Shown piece by piece: positions 18,474 to 27,506 of a DNA stretch of 64,000 nucleotides. Within the stretch, counting starts at the first letter, position 1, and the number at the start of each line of letters is the position of its first letter. The stretch comes from an uncultured Desulfobacter sp. (GTDB lineage: Bacteria; Desulfobacterota; Desulfobacteria; Desulfobacterales; Desulfobacteraceae): positions 62,001-126,000 of the forward strand of contig NZ_OY761442.1 in the NCBI RefSeq assembly GCF_963664415.1. Reading direction: 5' to 3'. Made by a program: the position numbers and the translations under genes. Under the pieces are notes generated by a model. It was not told the origin of the DNA and did no database searches. It saw only the letters and a list, made by a program, of their open reading frames with translations.

Positions 18474-18655
18474 TTTTGTCCTCCTTTTTTTTAGCACAGT
18501 TATTGGCTGATCCGGTTCGATGTTTTTGTGGTCAGCCTTTGATTAATTTGTTTTCTATATATTCAATTTCCATTTCTATTCCTTAGATCTCGAAGCGTTT
18601 TACGGCAAGTTTTTGGACGATTATACTATACAATTGCGACATCAGTATGTCGTAA

Positions 18656-18889
18656 TTTAATTTTAACTTCATTAACCCCGGTGTAATCAATCTGGGAAAT
18701 GAATCCGGCGATGGATCAATGGATGACAAAAGATTCATTTTTCAGTGGGATCTTGAGCTTGCCGCTAATGGAGGATCTTTAGAAATCCTCAGGCGCTATG
18801 AAGCGTCACCTGTTCCGGTACCGTCCACCATGCTTCTTCTGGGAACCGGTATAATCGGTCTTGTCGCGGCGGCCGGAAGAAAAAAGTAA
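18656..18889 (+). pseudogene. C-terminal tail of a PEP-CTERM-type exported protein
   Basis: An open frame of 77 codons without a start ends in SPVPVPSTMLLLGTGIIGLVAAAGRKK. This is a proline motif, one membrane helix and a basic tail, the tripartite sorting signal read by exosortase. Upstream, in frame, are TAA and unrelated AT-rich DNA, so the secreted body of the protein has been lost. A terminator follows. No exosortase gene lies in this window. Confidence 0.75.
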
Positions 18890-18910
18890 CCTTTTGCGAT
18901 GACTCGATGC

Positions 18911-18945
18911 AAGAAGGTTGGCCTTTAGCCCGGCCTTCTTGTTTG
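18911..18945 (+). terminator. Hairpin after the PEP-CTERM remnant
   Basis: AAGAAGGTTGG pairs with CCGGCCTTCTT, with two G-T wobbles, around GCCTTTAGC, followed by GTTTGC. It probably terminated the lost gene and may also serve the convergent DUF7000-like gene. Confidence 0.6.
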
Positions 18946-18966
18946 CGTACCTTTCTTATTATCTTA

Positions 18967-19452
18967 TTAAGGCAAGAGAGCCTCAATGTTCCTGATAAAC
19001 GTACTCGTACCCTTTTCAATATTTTTTGTCAGGGTTTCAACGTCGCTAAGCTCAAACCCCCGGGCGAGATCATGCTCAATGATCGAATCCACGCCTTTTC
19101 CAGGAGTAACTATACGGTATTCGGGCAACTTCCTATCCTTGAGCATTTCCCAGTATTGTCGTCTGACTTTCCTGTTTCTCCCTGCAAGCCATGCCTCAAA
19201 ACGGAACGCCTCATAATTAAAAACAATTGCGATCTTCAAGTCACGCTGCTTGAGTCCAGGTGTGGAGACGGCAAAGTAGGTCATATCCATGTATCCTTGA
19301 TATAGGGCGGATACAGATGCATTCGGATACTTGTTCCTAAAATGTATTCGCAGCCCCATCATATAAGAGAGCAATGCTCCGTATGCCCGCTGGATAGATC
19401 CCTTCCTGAGTTGTTCGTGGAATTCTTCCATATCTTTCAGTATTGAGTGCAT
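18967..19452 (-). CDS. DUF7000-like conserved protein
   Basis: A 161-residue soluble protein. The central block YQGYMDMTYFAVSTPGLKQRDLKIAIVFNYEAFRFEAWLAGRNRKVRRQYWE resembles the DUF7000 family as I recall it; function is unknown. AAAGGT precedes the start. No signal peptide or membrane segment is seen. A 31-base piece of its coding sequence (19386-19416) is repeated just upstream of the gene at 19521-19551. Confidence 0.7.
   Translation of the reverse strand: MHSILKDMEEFHEQLRKGSIQRAYGALLSYMMGLRIHFRNKYPNASVSALYQGYMDMTYFAVSTPGLKQRDLKIAIVFNYEAFRFEAWLAGRNRKVRRQYWEMLKDRKLPEYRIVTPGKGVDSIIEHDLARGFELSDVETLTKNIEKGTSTFIRNIEALLP
19386..19416. repeat. 31-bp direct repeat, copy 1 (inside the DUF7000-like gene)
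   Basis: CCCGCTGGATAGATCCCTTC plus the next 11 bases matches 19521-19551 with one mismatch, 135 bases apart. Confidence 0.85.
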
Positions 19453-19520
19453 GCTTTACCTTTATAATTTTTTCGTTTCACTATTAATGCAATGGCTTTC
19501 AATTTTTATGATTTAATATA

Positions 19521-19551
19521 CCCGCTGGATAGATCCATTCCTGAGTTGTTC
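19521..19551. repeat. 31-bp direct repeat, copy 2 (beside the AraC gene stop)
   Basis: Matches 19386-19416 at 30 of 31 positions. It lies between the DUF7000-like gene and the end of the AraC gene and suggests a partial local duplication joined here. Confidence 0.85.
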
Positions 19552-19559
19552 AGAGATAC

Positions 19560-20498
19560 TTAGATGATTTGACGGGGAGAGAGACCGAATTCGGCAGTAA
19601 AAGTTCTGGTAAAATAGCTCAGGCTATTAAACCCTACGGCAAAGGCAACCTCAGTGATATTATGCTTTTTCTGCTGTAACAACTGCCTGGCTATCTGCAG
19701 GCGATGTTTACGAAGATGGTCCATTGGGGAATGCTCGAAAACTCTTTTGAAGTGGTTGTAAAACTTGCTTCTACTCATCCCTATTTGTCCGACAAGTTCG
19801 GTGAGGTCCGGTGGGTTGAGGGGATCACGGACCAAAAGTTCTGCTGCATAATGTATCCGCTCAATATCTGATGCACTGATACGGGGTTGACGGGGAAGGC
19901 CCTTGCCTTTTACCCTTAACTCCTCAAGTTTGTGGGCAAAAATTTCCATTGTCTTGCCTTCCAAAAAAATAGCGCGGGTTTTGCCGATATATGGACATTC
20001 AATGAGTTGATTCAATGCTCGTTTTATTTCTGGTGTTGTTTTTTCCTGGCCTGAAACAGGAATTTGCTTTTGCAGTCCTTTTAAGAACGGGACGAAAGGT
20101 TCTTCATCTTCATCGGCAAAATCCAGCAAGGTCTTTTTATCAAAAGTAAGTGATACCTTAACCTTACGCGGGGGAACGGTATTCTCCTCTAAAGCTTGAG
20201 GATAGGGATACACATAATGCGCATTGGTATCAGGTTTAGCTGATACAACCGTTCGATGTTCTGATGATCGTATCTCGGAATGCCCGGTAAGATTAAAGCT
20301 CATACCAGAACCCCAACTAGTTGTCTCGAAACTTAGAGAGATTGGGCTGGTTGAACTAAAGTCCATATACAGCAAAGTCAATCCTGACGAAAACCTGTTA
20401 GCCAGGATAAATCCACTGCCAAGCTTTTTAGGTAATTTGAAAACAAATTGATTTGGCGTGTCTTGAGATTCTGAAAATATAGAACGAACAATTTCCAT
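19560..20498 (-). CDS. AraC-family regulator (PchR-like)
   Basis: A 312-residue regulator with an N-terminal sensing domain and a C-terminal double helix-turn-helix (about 215-312). The end is the classic AraC signature: ITEVAFAVGFNSLSYFTRTFTAEFGLSPRQI. The layout is like PchR-type regulators that activate TonB receptor genes when a ferric chelate binds. It lies just downstream of the DUF4198-like protein and TonB receptor 3 on the same strand, but a 420-base gap makes a separate promoter likely. Candidate binding sites lie at 24055-24086. No strong ribosome site is visible. Confidence 0.88.
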   Translation of the reverse strand: MEIVRSIFSESQDTPNQFVFKLPKKLGSGFILANRFSSGLTLLYMDFSSTSPISLSFETTSWGSGMSFNLTGHSEIRSSEHRTVVSAKPDTNAHYVYPYPQALEENTVPPRKVKVSLTFDKKTLLDFADEDEEPFVPFLKGLQKQIPVSGQEKTTPEIKRALNQLIECPYIGKTRAIFLEGKTMEIFAHKLEELRVKGKGLPRQPRISASDIERIHYAAELLVRDPLNPPDLTELVGQIGMSRSKFYNHFKRVFEHSPMDHLRKHRLQIARQLLQQKKHNITEVAFAVGFNSLSYFTRTFTAEFGLSPRQII

Positions 20499-20920
20499 GG
20501 CTTGTTAACTGTGTCAGCTGACCATCCCTCTTATAAGGTACATTCTTTAAAGTAACTAATTTTTTATAGGCAAACCCCGGCTTTGCATGGGCTTCTCACT
20601 ATTTATCCAAATTTACTTAAAATAAGTAGATAAAAAATAGTTTCGTTGTGCCTAACTCGCACTGAATACATGCAACTAAATATTTTTTCAACTATTTTTT
20701 CAGAATGTCACCTCGTAACCGTAAGCAAATACGATCAGGCGGTCATGTTCAGGGCAGGTCAATCAGGAGAGGATTCCATCAGTCGTACGGACAGAACATA
20801 GTGGGCAGATCAGCCCATTATGTAGAAACTGAATCTGCCAGATCCAGGCAGGTAAATGGGAAAGGGATACCACTGTTGGTTAGCATGGTATCCCCCTGAG
20901 TCATGCGGTATATGAAATAG
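20499..20920. other. Intergenic region between the AraC regulator and the DUF4198-like gene
   Basis: 422 bases with no supported gene. It holds TACTTA-AAA-TAAGTA (20614-20628), a possible operator for the AraC gene. A hairpin GGGATACCA/TGGTATCCC at 20864-20894, without a clear U-tract, could end the DUF4198-like transcript. A 64-codon plus-strand frame at 20705 has no family signal and was not accepted. Confidence 0.5.
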
Positions 20921-21805
20921 TTACTTGACACTAAACGTTAGGCTGGCAGCATTATACACTTGATTGGTTTTGCCATAGAGATCCTTTAACGCACCGTCTT
21001 GAGTCACATCTTCTTTGTGACTTAGGGAGATGATCCACTGCCCGGGACTCTGTACACGGAATTGAGCCTTGCCTGCTTGGATTTTTGAAAACAGTGCAAA
21101 TTTATCAGCCTGACCGAAGATGGTAGAAGCAGCGGTGAGATATTCCTTACGTTTAGCTGACGAGCTTAATGGTTTGCCGTTAACCAACACATCGACCACG
21201 ACCAAATCGCCTACATGGAGGTTTGACAAATCGGTGCGGGGAATAATCTCCAGGCTGTGACCAAGTGCTTGAGGTTCCTTCCATACTTTCAGAGTCATAA
21301 ATGATTTTGAAAACGCTTGGTATTTGACCGATACCAATACCGTCCCGATATCTTCAATCTCATCACACGCCTTCATCTTCAGTCGTTTTCTTCCTTTTTT
21401 ATCTATGTATTGTGTATAGAAAGCCGGCACCGTTGCCGTACCAAGCTGATAGACACCGGGAGCACTATTTTCCTTTAACGAAATTTTCTGTGTAGCAAGA
21501 TCGGCAGCAACTATATCAACATTAATAGTTGATTCTAAGGGTTTAGCGACCTCGGAGATCGGCAATCTCAAGGCAGATTTATTCATGGCTGGATCAAAGA
21601 GTTCGAAGCGTTCGATCGCGATAGTTTCACGGGCTGAATTCAAAATATCATCCAAAGGCAGCAGATGCCCCCAACCCAGCGACACCATGGCATGACCAGG
21701 CTTGTGGACATGGGATTCGAAGCAGTTAATCCAGAGACTATGTGCACTGGCGTTGGAGATCATAAAAATTAAAATTATTACTGAAATTAAACTAAAGCGT
21801 TTCAT
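20921..21805 (-). CDS. DUF4198-type periplasmic protein
   Basis: A 294-residue protein with a signal peptide cleaved after SNASA (residue 21), giving a mature N-terminus HSLWINCF. This His-rich start and the two beta-sandwich halves are typical of the DUF4198 (NikM/CbiK-like) family, often found with TonB receptors and metal uptake. It lies 78 bases downstream of TonB receptor 3 and is probably co-transcribed. It may bind metal in the periplasm; the metal is unknown. Confidence 0.8.
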   Translation of the reverse strand: MKRFSLISVIILIFMISNASAHSLWINCFESHVHKPGHAMVSLGWGHLLPLDDILNSARETIAIERFELFDPAMNKSALRLPISEVAKPLESTINVDIVAADLATQKISLKENSAPGVYQLGTATVPAFYTQYIDKKGRKRLKMKACDEIEDIGTVLVSVKYQAFSKSFMTLKVWKEPQALGHSLEIIPRTDLSNLHVGDLVVVDVLVNGKPLSSSAKRKEYLTAASTIFGQADKFALFSKIQAGKAQFRVQSPGQWIISLSHKEDVTQDGALKDLYGKTNQVYNAASLTFSVK

Positions 21806-21883
21806 TGTTTTTATTCCTTAAATTGATGGTATATCATGTTGTTGAACTCGCCCGTTTTGGCAATTTTTGTTAATTGAGTATGA

Positions 21884-23974
21884 TCAGAAGCTATAGCGAA
21901 CCCCGATACCGAAGGTGCGCGGATCGCCGAAGGTCGCATTCGCGCTAAGACTGTTCGTGCTGTAAGAAGTTATATATTCTTCATCGGTCAGATTTTTGCA
22001 GTAGGCGTAGATATCATAGCCGTTGAAGCGAAAACCAATCTTGACATCAGCGGTGATGTAGCTTTCCAGTTCACTGAACTTCTCGTTGATACTATCAAAA
22101 TAGGGTACTTCACCCACACTCGTAACATCCCCACGAGCATAAAACCCGTTCGGGTGGTAGTAAGCGGCACCAATCCTCGCTGTATGCGATGGAGTATTCG
22201 AGATCGATTCCCCGTCGTAAACAACAGTGCCGGTATCGTAGTCGTCATATTCCGCGTCGATGATGCCCAACGCTGCTGTCAATTCGATGGAATCGGTCGG
22301 GAAATAGGTCAGCTCAAGCTCCGCTCCTATAGAGTGAGCGCCGCCAGCGTTATCGGTCACGTACAAATTACTTCCGCTGTCATATTTGTAGAGATGGATA
22401 TCTTTGATATCCATGTAGAAGATGGCAGCGGAAAGACGTGCGCGGCTCCAAAGCCCCTTGACGCCGATTTCGTAATTGGTTGACTGCTGCGGATCAAAGG
22501 CGTTGTCTTCCGCCGAACCCATATAAGCAGTATAATTAAACCCGCCGGGCATATAGCCTTGCGCGACTGAAACATAAGTGTTCCAGTTGTCATTCAACCG
22601 ATATGAGAGCGCAACTTTGGGCAAAAAAACATCCCAGGTTTCATCTGTATTGAGGGTGTACATGGGACTGCTGATGCTCCCGGCCAGGTTATAGTACATA
22701 TTCAAATCCATCTCCTTGTCAATTTGTTGGTAACGCCCACCCAGAGTCAACTCAAAGCTGTCGAGAAAGGGAATCATTATCTGCCCGAATACAGCCATGG
22801 TCTCACTTTCAGTTACGGATTCGAAATTCATTTCGTAAACAGATCCGGAGCGGGAAGATTGTAACCCGTGAGGGCTCCTGTCTATATCATCGGTATCGAA
22901 ATATGCGCCAGCAACCCAACGCACACCTTCCGTGTTATTGCTCAACACCCTCAGTTCTTCGGTCCAGGCTTCATTGACGGTATTACCAAATACAACAAGT
23001 CCGTCATTCTCGTTATCCGCCATAAGATCACGATCACCGATAGTTTCATCTTCAACATCTCTATGTGTGGTCGTCGAACTTAGGGTCACAGAATCAAACT
23101 CATACTTAAGATGAAGACTTTGCGTCTGACTGTCGTTATCTTGAAATTTTTCTGCATCATAGGAGACATGTTCGGCGTCATCCCGGTTGAACTCGCTGGA
23201 ATTGGTTCCACTGGGCAAGGCATAACCTCTGCTTCCGTTATTCTTGAGGGAATCGCTTGATAAAGTGACCTTTGCGGTAAACCTGTCGGTCGGCGTATAC
23301 AGCAAAAAACCACCAAGGTTGTAGAAGCTGCTTTTATTGGCTTCATCGTCACCGTTGTAGTCGTTTGTGATCCAGCCCTCATCCTCCTGATAGCGGGCAT
23401 TCAGTCCGAGATAGAGTTTATCCTGGACGAGAGCTCCGTTAACATTGAAAGAGCCCAGTATGTCATTGTAGCTGCCGAATTCGGTGCCGACATTTCCATG
23501 CCATTCGTTTTCAGGTTCCTTGGTCACTACCTTGATAACAGCACCGATGGCATCCTTACCGTAAAGTGTACCCTGGGGGCCACGCAAAACCTCGATCCGC
23601 TTGACATTGTTCAACGAAGCATCAAAACCGTAAGTATTGCTGTAGGCTACCCCATCGATATAGATAACCACAGGGTTGTTGCTGGTAAACATTGAATGGT
23701 TCAAGCCCCTGAAGTTCACTGTACTACCAGAACTATTCATATTAGGGATCTCGCTTATGACATTGGGGATACGCTCGATCCCCTTTTCCTTGAGAACCTC
23801 ATCGTCGATAACCGTGATACTCTGCGGAACGTCGGTGATGTCCTCCTCGACCTTGTTGGCCGTAACAGTAATAGTTTCCATTGTGATCCCCGCAGGGTCT
23901 TCCGCCTGGACAAAGCTGGCCCCAAGGATGGTCCCTATCGCCGCCAAGCAGGTAAGTGTTGTTTTAATGCGCAT
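21884..23974 (-). CDS. TonB-dependent outer-membrane receptor (3)
   Basis: A 696-residue receptor with signal peptide (1-24, ending VQA), TonB box METITVTANK at about 32, plug (VKRIEVLRGPQGTLYGKDAIGAVIKVV) and a barrel ending GVRYSF. GAAGAGGAG precedes the start. With the DUF4198-like protein downstream and an AraC regulator beyond, it looks like a metal or metallophore uptake unit. Its plug resembles receptor 2 more than receptor 1. Confidence 0.93.
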   Translation of the reverse strand: MRIKTTLTCLAAIGTILGASFVQAEDPAGITMETITVTANKVEEDITDVPQSITVIDDEVLKEKGIERIPNVISEIPNMNSSGSTVNFRGLNHSMFTSNNPVVIYIDGVAYSNTYGFDASLNNVKRIEVLRGPQGTLYGKDAIGAVIKVVTKEPENEWHGNVGTEFGSYNDILGSFNVNGALVQDKLYLGLNARYQEDEGWITNDYNGDDEANKSSFYNLGGFLLYTPTDRFTAKVTLSSDSLKNNGSRGYALPSGTNSSEFNRDDAEHVSYDAEKFQDNDSQTQSLHLKYEFDSVTLSSTTTHRDVEDETIGDRDLMADNENDGLVVFGNTVNEAWTEELRVLSNNTEGVRWVAGAYFDTDDIDRSPHGLQSSRSGSVYEMNFESVTESETMAVFGQIMIPFLDSFELTLGGRYQQIDKEMDLNMYYNLAGSISSPMYTLNTDETWDVFLPKVALSYRLNDNWNTYVSVAQGYMPGGFNYTAYMGSAEDNAFDPQQSTNYEIGVKGLWSRARLSAAIFYMDIKDIHLYKYDSGSNLYVTDNAGGAHSIGAELELTYFPTDSIELTAALGIIDAEYDDYDTGTVVYDGESISNTPSHTARIGAAYYHPNGFYARGDVTSVGEVPYFDSINEKFSELESYITADVKIGFRFNGYDIYAYCKNLTDEEYITSYSTNSLSANATFGDPRTFGIGVRYSF

Positions 23975-24054
23975 TTTTTTTCTCCTCTTCTAAGAGTGTA
24001 CAATTAGGCGAGACAAACCTTATTAAATACAGAAAAGAAAAATCCGACTAACAC

Positions 24055-24086
24055 CAGCGTCCAAATTTTTTTAACAGCAGTCCAAA
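24055..24086 (-). promoter_or_regulatory. AraC-type direct-repeat site upstream of TonB receptor 3
   Basis: On the minus strand TTTGGACTGCTG (24075-24086) and TTTGGACGCTG (24055-24065) repeat in the same direction about 21 bases apart, 80-110 bases before the receptor start. This fits binding by the AraC regulator at 19560-20498. Confidence 0.5.
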
Positions 24087-24151
24087 CTTTCAGGGATGGA
24101 ACAAATTGAGGGATGTCAAAAGATGAAACGGGGGGGGATTATTACAATTTG

Positions 24152-24318
24152 GGGCCGGATATTCGTTGGTGAGTCTTCGGTGCATGGGCCTAGCCCGGAC
24201 CCGGCTGGATACACCGGAACTCTACGCCTTGGCCTTGATCAGCATGTGCGTGGCCGCAGCTGTGGCATTTTTAATATTCCGGCCACTGGAACGGTGGATG
24301 GAAGGCAGGTGTTTATGA
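24152..24318 (+). pseudogene. Remnant of a second ABC permease gene
   Basis: Bases from about 24152 (GGGCCGGATATTCGTTGGTG) match the intact permease near 16480-16520. The match then jumps at about 24193 to sequence matching 16954-17077, so about 430 internal bases are gone. The end of the permease and the ATGATGG junction with the ATPase gene are preserved. Confidence 0.85.
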
Positions 24319-24922
24319 TGGTGAAGCCTGCGGTCTCCTTTGAAAATGTATCCATGGCCTTTGGCCGGCATATTCTTTTTGAGAACCTCAACCTCGATAT
24401 CGCCCCGGGCCAGGTGGTGGGTATCCAGGGCCCGAGCGGTACCGGGAAATCCACGTTGCTGAAGATGGCGGCGGGTTTGATCCGGCCGGTTAAAGGCCGG
24501 GTTCGGGTTCATGTTCGCCCGTTGGGATATGTCTTTCAGGAGCCGCGGCTGCTTGGGTGGTACACGGCCCGGGAAAATGTAAGTTTGGCCCTGGAAGCGG
24601 CCGGCATGTCTGTAAAAACGGCGAAACAAACCGCTTTAAGATGTCTTAAGGATTTGGACTTGGCCGGGTTTGAAAAACATTACCCCCGGGAATTGTCCGG
24701 GGGCATGAACCAGCGGATCTCCATCGCCAGAGCCCTTTCCGTCTCCCCAGAGCTTCTGCTGCTGGATGAACCTTTTACTGGTCTTGATCCCGCCTGGTTT
24801 TGCTAACCTAAAATTGACCCCTTTGAGGGCCAAATGACAACCTAAAATTGACCCCCCACTTTGCATCAGTACTCTGGTATTGAATGGAGATTTTTAACCC
24901 ATTACCGGAGACGAAAAGGAGA

Positions 24923-26425
24923 ATGCTTAAAGTGGATCAGTATGATTACATCCGAACAGCTCACCGTGTTTATGGAAAGGCCATTAAAGAGCTTGCCAGA
25001 GAAACCGGCCATTCAAAAAACACCATAAAAAAAATTTTAAAGCAGGAATACATTGGCTACAAGCAACGATCTAAACAGCCATATCCCGTTCTTGGTCCTT
25101 ATATCCAGGAGATAGACCGCTGGCTTGGCGATGACAAGGACAAGCCATACAAACAGCGACATACAGCAACCCGGATATACCATCGTCTGAAATCGGAACT
25201 CGAGTATTCCGGTGGAGAGACGACGGTTCGCCGTTATGTGCGTGAGGCAAAGCTGAGGCTGGGTTTAACGAATCAGCAGGCATTTATCCCATCAGATCCG
25301 ACGACTGCCCAGGAAGCCGAGGTAGACTGGGGAAACTGTCAGGCAGTTATTGCCGGCGAACCCGTGAAGCTGAAATTATTTTGCATACGTTCAAAATGTT
25401 CGGGCAAACACTTTGTTCGCTGTTATCCCTGTGAAAGGCAGCAAGCTTTATTTGACGCTCATATCCAGGCCTTTTCATTTTTTGGAGGCGTGTTCCCAGT
25501 TCTTATCTATGACAATCTGACAACAGTCGTACAAAAGGTATTTAAAGGAAAAAAACGTCATCTTCAGGAATCTTATAATCGGTTCAAGGCCTATTACAAC
25601 TTCGATCCAAGGTTTTGCAATCCCGGCCAGGGCCATGAAAAAGGTGGGATTGAAGGCCTGGTCGGCTACGCTCGAAGAAATTATATGGTTCCTATCCCAC
25701 ATGCTGACAGCCTGGACGAATTGAACACGCGCCTCCTCGATGATTGCATGGCCTATGGAGAGCATCGCATCGCCGGTCAAACACAAAGCGTCAATGAATT
25801 GTTTGAATCAGAAAAGCAGGTATTGCTGCCATTGCCGACAACATCGTTCAGTAACGTTGAGACGTTCATGGTCAGGGTAAACAAATATGCCACCGTTATT
25901 ATTGACAAGAACCGGTATTCTGTCCCGACGCGCTATGCTTACATGAGAGTGCAGGCGATAGTAGAGATAGACCAGGTGATCATTTATTGGAGCGGCAGAA
26001 AAATAAGCACCCATCATCGGTTATATGGAAATAATAAGTGGAGTTTAAAACCGGAACATTATCTGGAGTTGATTCGTCAGCGTCCACAATCATTTGATAC
26101 CGCCCGGCCAATTTTACAATGGCGTGATCAATGGCCGGATTGCCTGGAAAAGTTATTAGAACATTTTCGCCGGAAAAACGGTGTAACCAAAGGTACCCGG
26201 GAATTTGTCACCGTGCTGATGCTGTACGAAAAATATGCTGTCGACAAGATCGAAGCAGCCGTAAAGGAAGCACTGAAAAGCAATGTCGGCTGCAGCAATG
26301 CTCTCAAGCAGATTTTACACAGTCAAAACATCTCTATGGAGTCCCAATTTGATCCTTTGTCGAACTGGGAGACACTGCCCCCTGCTGACATCTCGGCATA
26401 CGAACAGCTTGGAGGTATCTTATGA
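24923..26425 (+). CDS. istA: IS21 transposase IstA
   Basis: A 500-residue transposase from the ATG at 24923, which has AAGGAG upstream; an in-frame ATG at 24884 lacks such a site. An N-terminal helix-turn-helix (KELARETGHSKNTIKKIL) precedes the DDE core: Asp in AEVDWGN, Asp in LIYDNLTT and Glu in GHEKGGIEGLV. The length is normal for the family. The stop overlaps istB by four bases. Confidence 0.95.
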   Translation: MLKVDQYDYIRTAHRVYGKAIKELARETGHSKNTIKKILKQEYIGYKQRSKQPYPVLGPYIQEIDRWLGDDKDKPYKQRHTATRIYHRLKSELEYSGGETTVRRYVREAKLRLGLTNQQAFIPSDPTTAQEAEVDWGNCQAVIAGEPVKLKLFCIRSKCSGKHFVRCYPCERQQALFDAHIQAFSFFGGVFPVLIYDNLTTVVQKVFKGKKRHLQESYNRFKAYYNFDPRFCNPGQGHEKGGIEGLVGYARRNYMVPIPHADSLDELNTRLLDDCMAYGEHRIAGQTQSVNELFESEKQVLLPLPTTSFSNVETFMVRVNKYATVIIDKNRYSVPTRYAYMRVQAIVEIDQVIIYWSGRKISTHHRLYGNNKWSLKPEHYLELIRQRPQSFDTARPILQWRDQWPDCLEKLLEHFRRKNGVTKGTREFVTVLMLYEKYAVDKIEAAVKEALKSNVGCSNALKQILHSQNISMESQFDPLSNWETLPPADISAYEQLGGIL

Positions 26426-27174
26426 ACCCAGCAGTCCAGGCAGTCCTCACACAGCACTTAAAAACGCTGAAGCTCTCGACGATGGAAAAAGAGTTGGAAG
26501 GTCAGATCCGGCAGGCGCATGAGGCGGCCTGCGGCTACGATGAGTTTTTATTGAATCTTGTTGAAGCGGAAGTTCAAATACGGCAGGAAAACGGTCGCAA
26601 GCGACGTCTCAAGGAAGCCAGGTTCCCGATGCAGAAACCGCTTGAAACATTTGATTTTGAGGCTGCCCCTGATTTGGACGCCCGGTTGATCAAAGAACTT
26701 TCAACAGGGACATTCATTAAAGAAGCCCGGAATATAATTTTGATAGGTAAAAGCGGAGCCGGTAAAACCCATCTGGCAACCAGCATCGGGATGGAAGCCT
26801 GCCGGTATGGACATCGAGTTCGTTTTATTACTGGTTGTGGGCTTGCAAACGAACTGACGGAGGCCAGGGAACAACAGGCTCTGGGTAGAATGATAAAACG
26901 ATATGCCGGTTATGGGCTGTTGATTCTTGATGAATTGGGGTACGTCCCGTTCAGTAAAATCGGCGCTGAATTATTGTTCCAAGTCCTTACCGAGCGCCAT
27001 GAAAGACGTTCGATCATCATCACTACCAATCTTGGTTTTGGTGATTGGACGCAGGTGTTTGGCGATGCAAATCTTACCGCTGCTCTGCTGGATCGTGTCA
27101 CTCACCGGGCTCACATTATTCAATGTAACTGGGACAGTTATCGACTTAAACAGACTTTAAAATCGAGAGGATAA
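26422..27174 (+). CDS. istB: IS21 helper ATPase IstB
   Basis: A 250-residue AAA+ ATPase, DnaC-like. It has Walker A IGKSGAGKTHLA (about 110-121), Walker B LLILDELGYVPF and the sensor region IIITTNLGFGDW. It helps IstA choose and remodel the target. The start overlaps istA as ATGA. It appears intact. Confidence 0.95.
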   Translation: MNPAVQAVLTQHLKTLKLSTMEKELEGQIRQAHEAACGYDEFLLNLVEAEVQIRQENGRKRRLKEARFPMQKPLETFDFEAAPDLDARLIKELSTGTFIKEARNIILIGKSGAGKTHLATSIGMEACRYGHRVRFITGCGLANELTEAREQQALGRMIKRYAGYGLLILDELGYVPFSKIGAELLFQVLTERHERRSIIITTNLGFGDWTQVFGDANLTAALLDRVTHRAHIIQCNWDSYRLKQTLKSRG

Positions 27175-27177
27175 AGA

Positions 27178-27438
27178 ATGAAAGAACTGGATGTATATAA
27201 TCCCCTGAAAGGTCGAAATGAAACGATAAGGATCGAGATCTCCGAAGACTGTACGACCTATTTTGAAGAGGCGGAGAAGAATGATGATATCCTGAGCATT
27301 ACAGACACAGATGCCGGTTTGTTAATACAAGAGTGTGGGTGCACAAAACCGATTCTCATAGCTGTAGAATCACGGGAATCAATTAATTACAGCCAAAAAG
27401 GAGCGTTGAAGGCAATAGCCGACTACTGCGTTGGGTAG
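27178..27438 (+). CDS. IS21 passenger gene, small acidic unknown protein
   Basis: An 86-residue acidic protein (MKELDVYNPLKGRNETIRIEISEDCTTYFEEAEKNDD...) that I do not recognise. It starts three bases after istB, with GAGG about nine bases upstream, so it belongs to the transposition operon. Standard IS21 elements carry only istA and istB, so this is an accessory gene; a role in regulating transposition is speculation. Its TAG stop lies in the outer stem of a very large palindrome. Confidence 0.65.
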   Translation: MKELDVYNPLKGRNETIRIEISEDCTTYFEEAEKNDDILSITDTDAGLLIQECGCTKPILIAVESRESINYSQKGALKAIADYCVG

Positions 27439-27506
27439 CCCGTCCGGCCAGGGCCAGGGGATCGGCCCGGCGCCGGGCCGATCCCCTGGCCCTGGCCGTT
27501 ACCCAA
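27431..27506. repeat. Giant GC-rich palindrome inside the IS21 element
   Basis: Bases 27445-27498 form a perfect 54-base inverted repeat with no loop, centred on CCGGC|GCCGG. Flanking TTGGGTA and TACCCAA extend the stem beyond a short asymmetric bulge. No T-run follows. As RNA it would be an extremely stable hairpin at the end of the passenger transcript; as DNA it could extrude a cruciform. Confidence 0.95.

Noticed and set aside
20705..20899. 64-codon plus-strand frame
   Set aside because: No ribosome site, no family resemblance and an unlikely composition; it lies in a regulatory gap.
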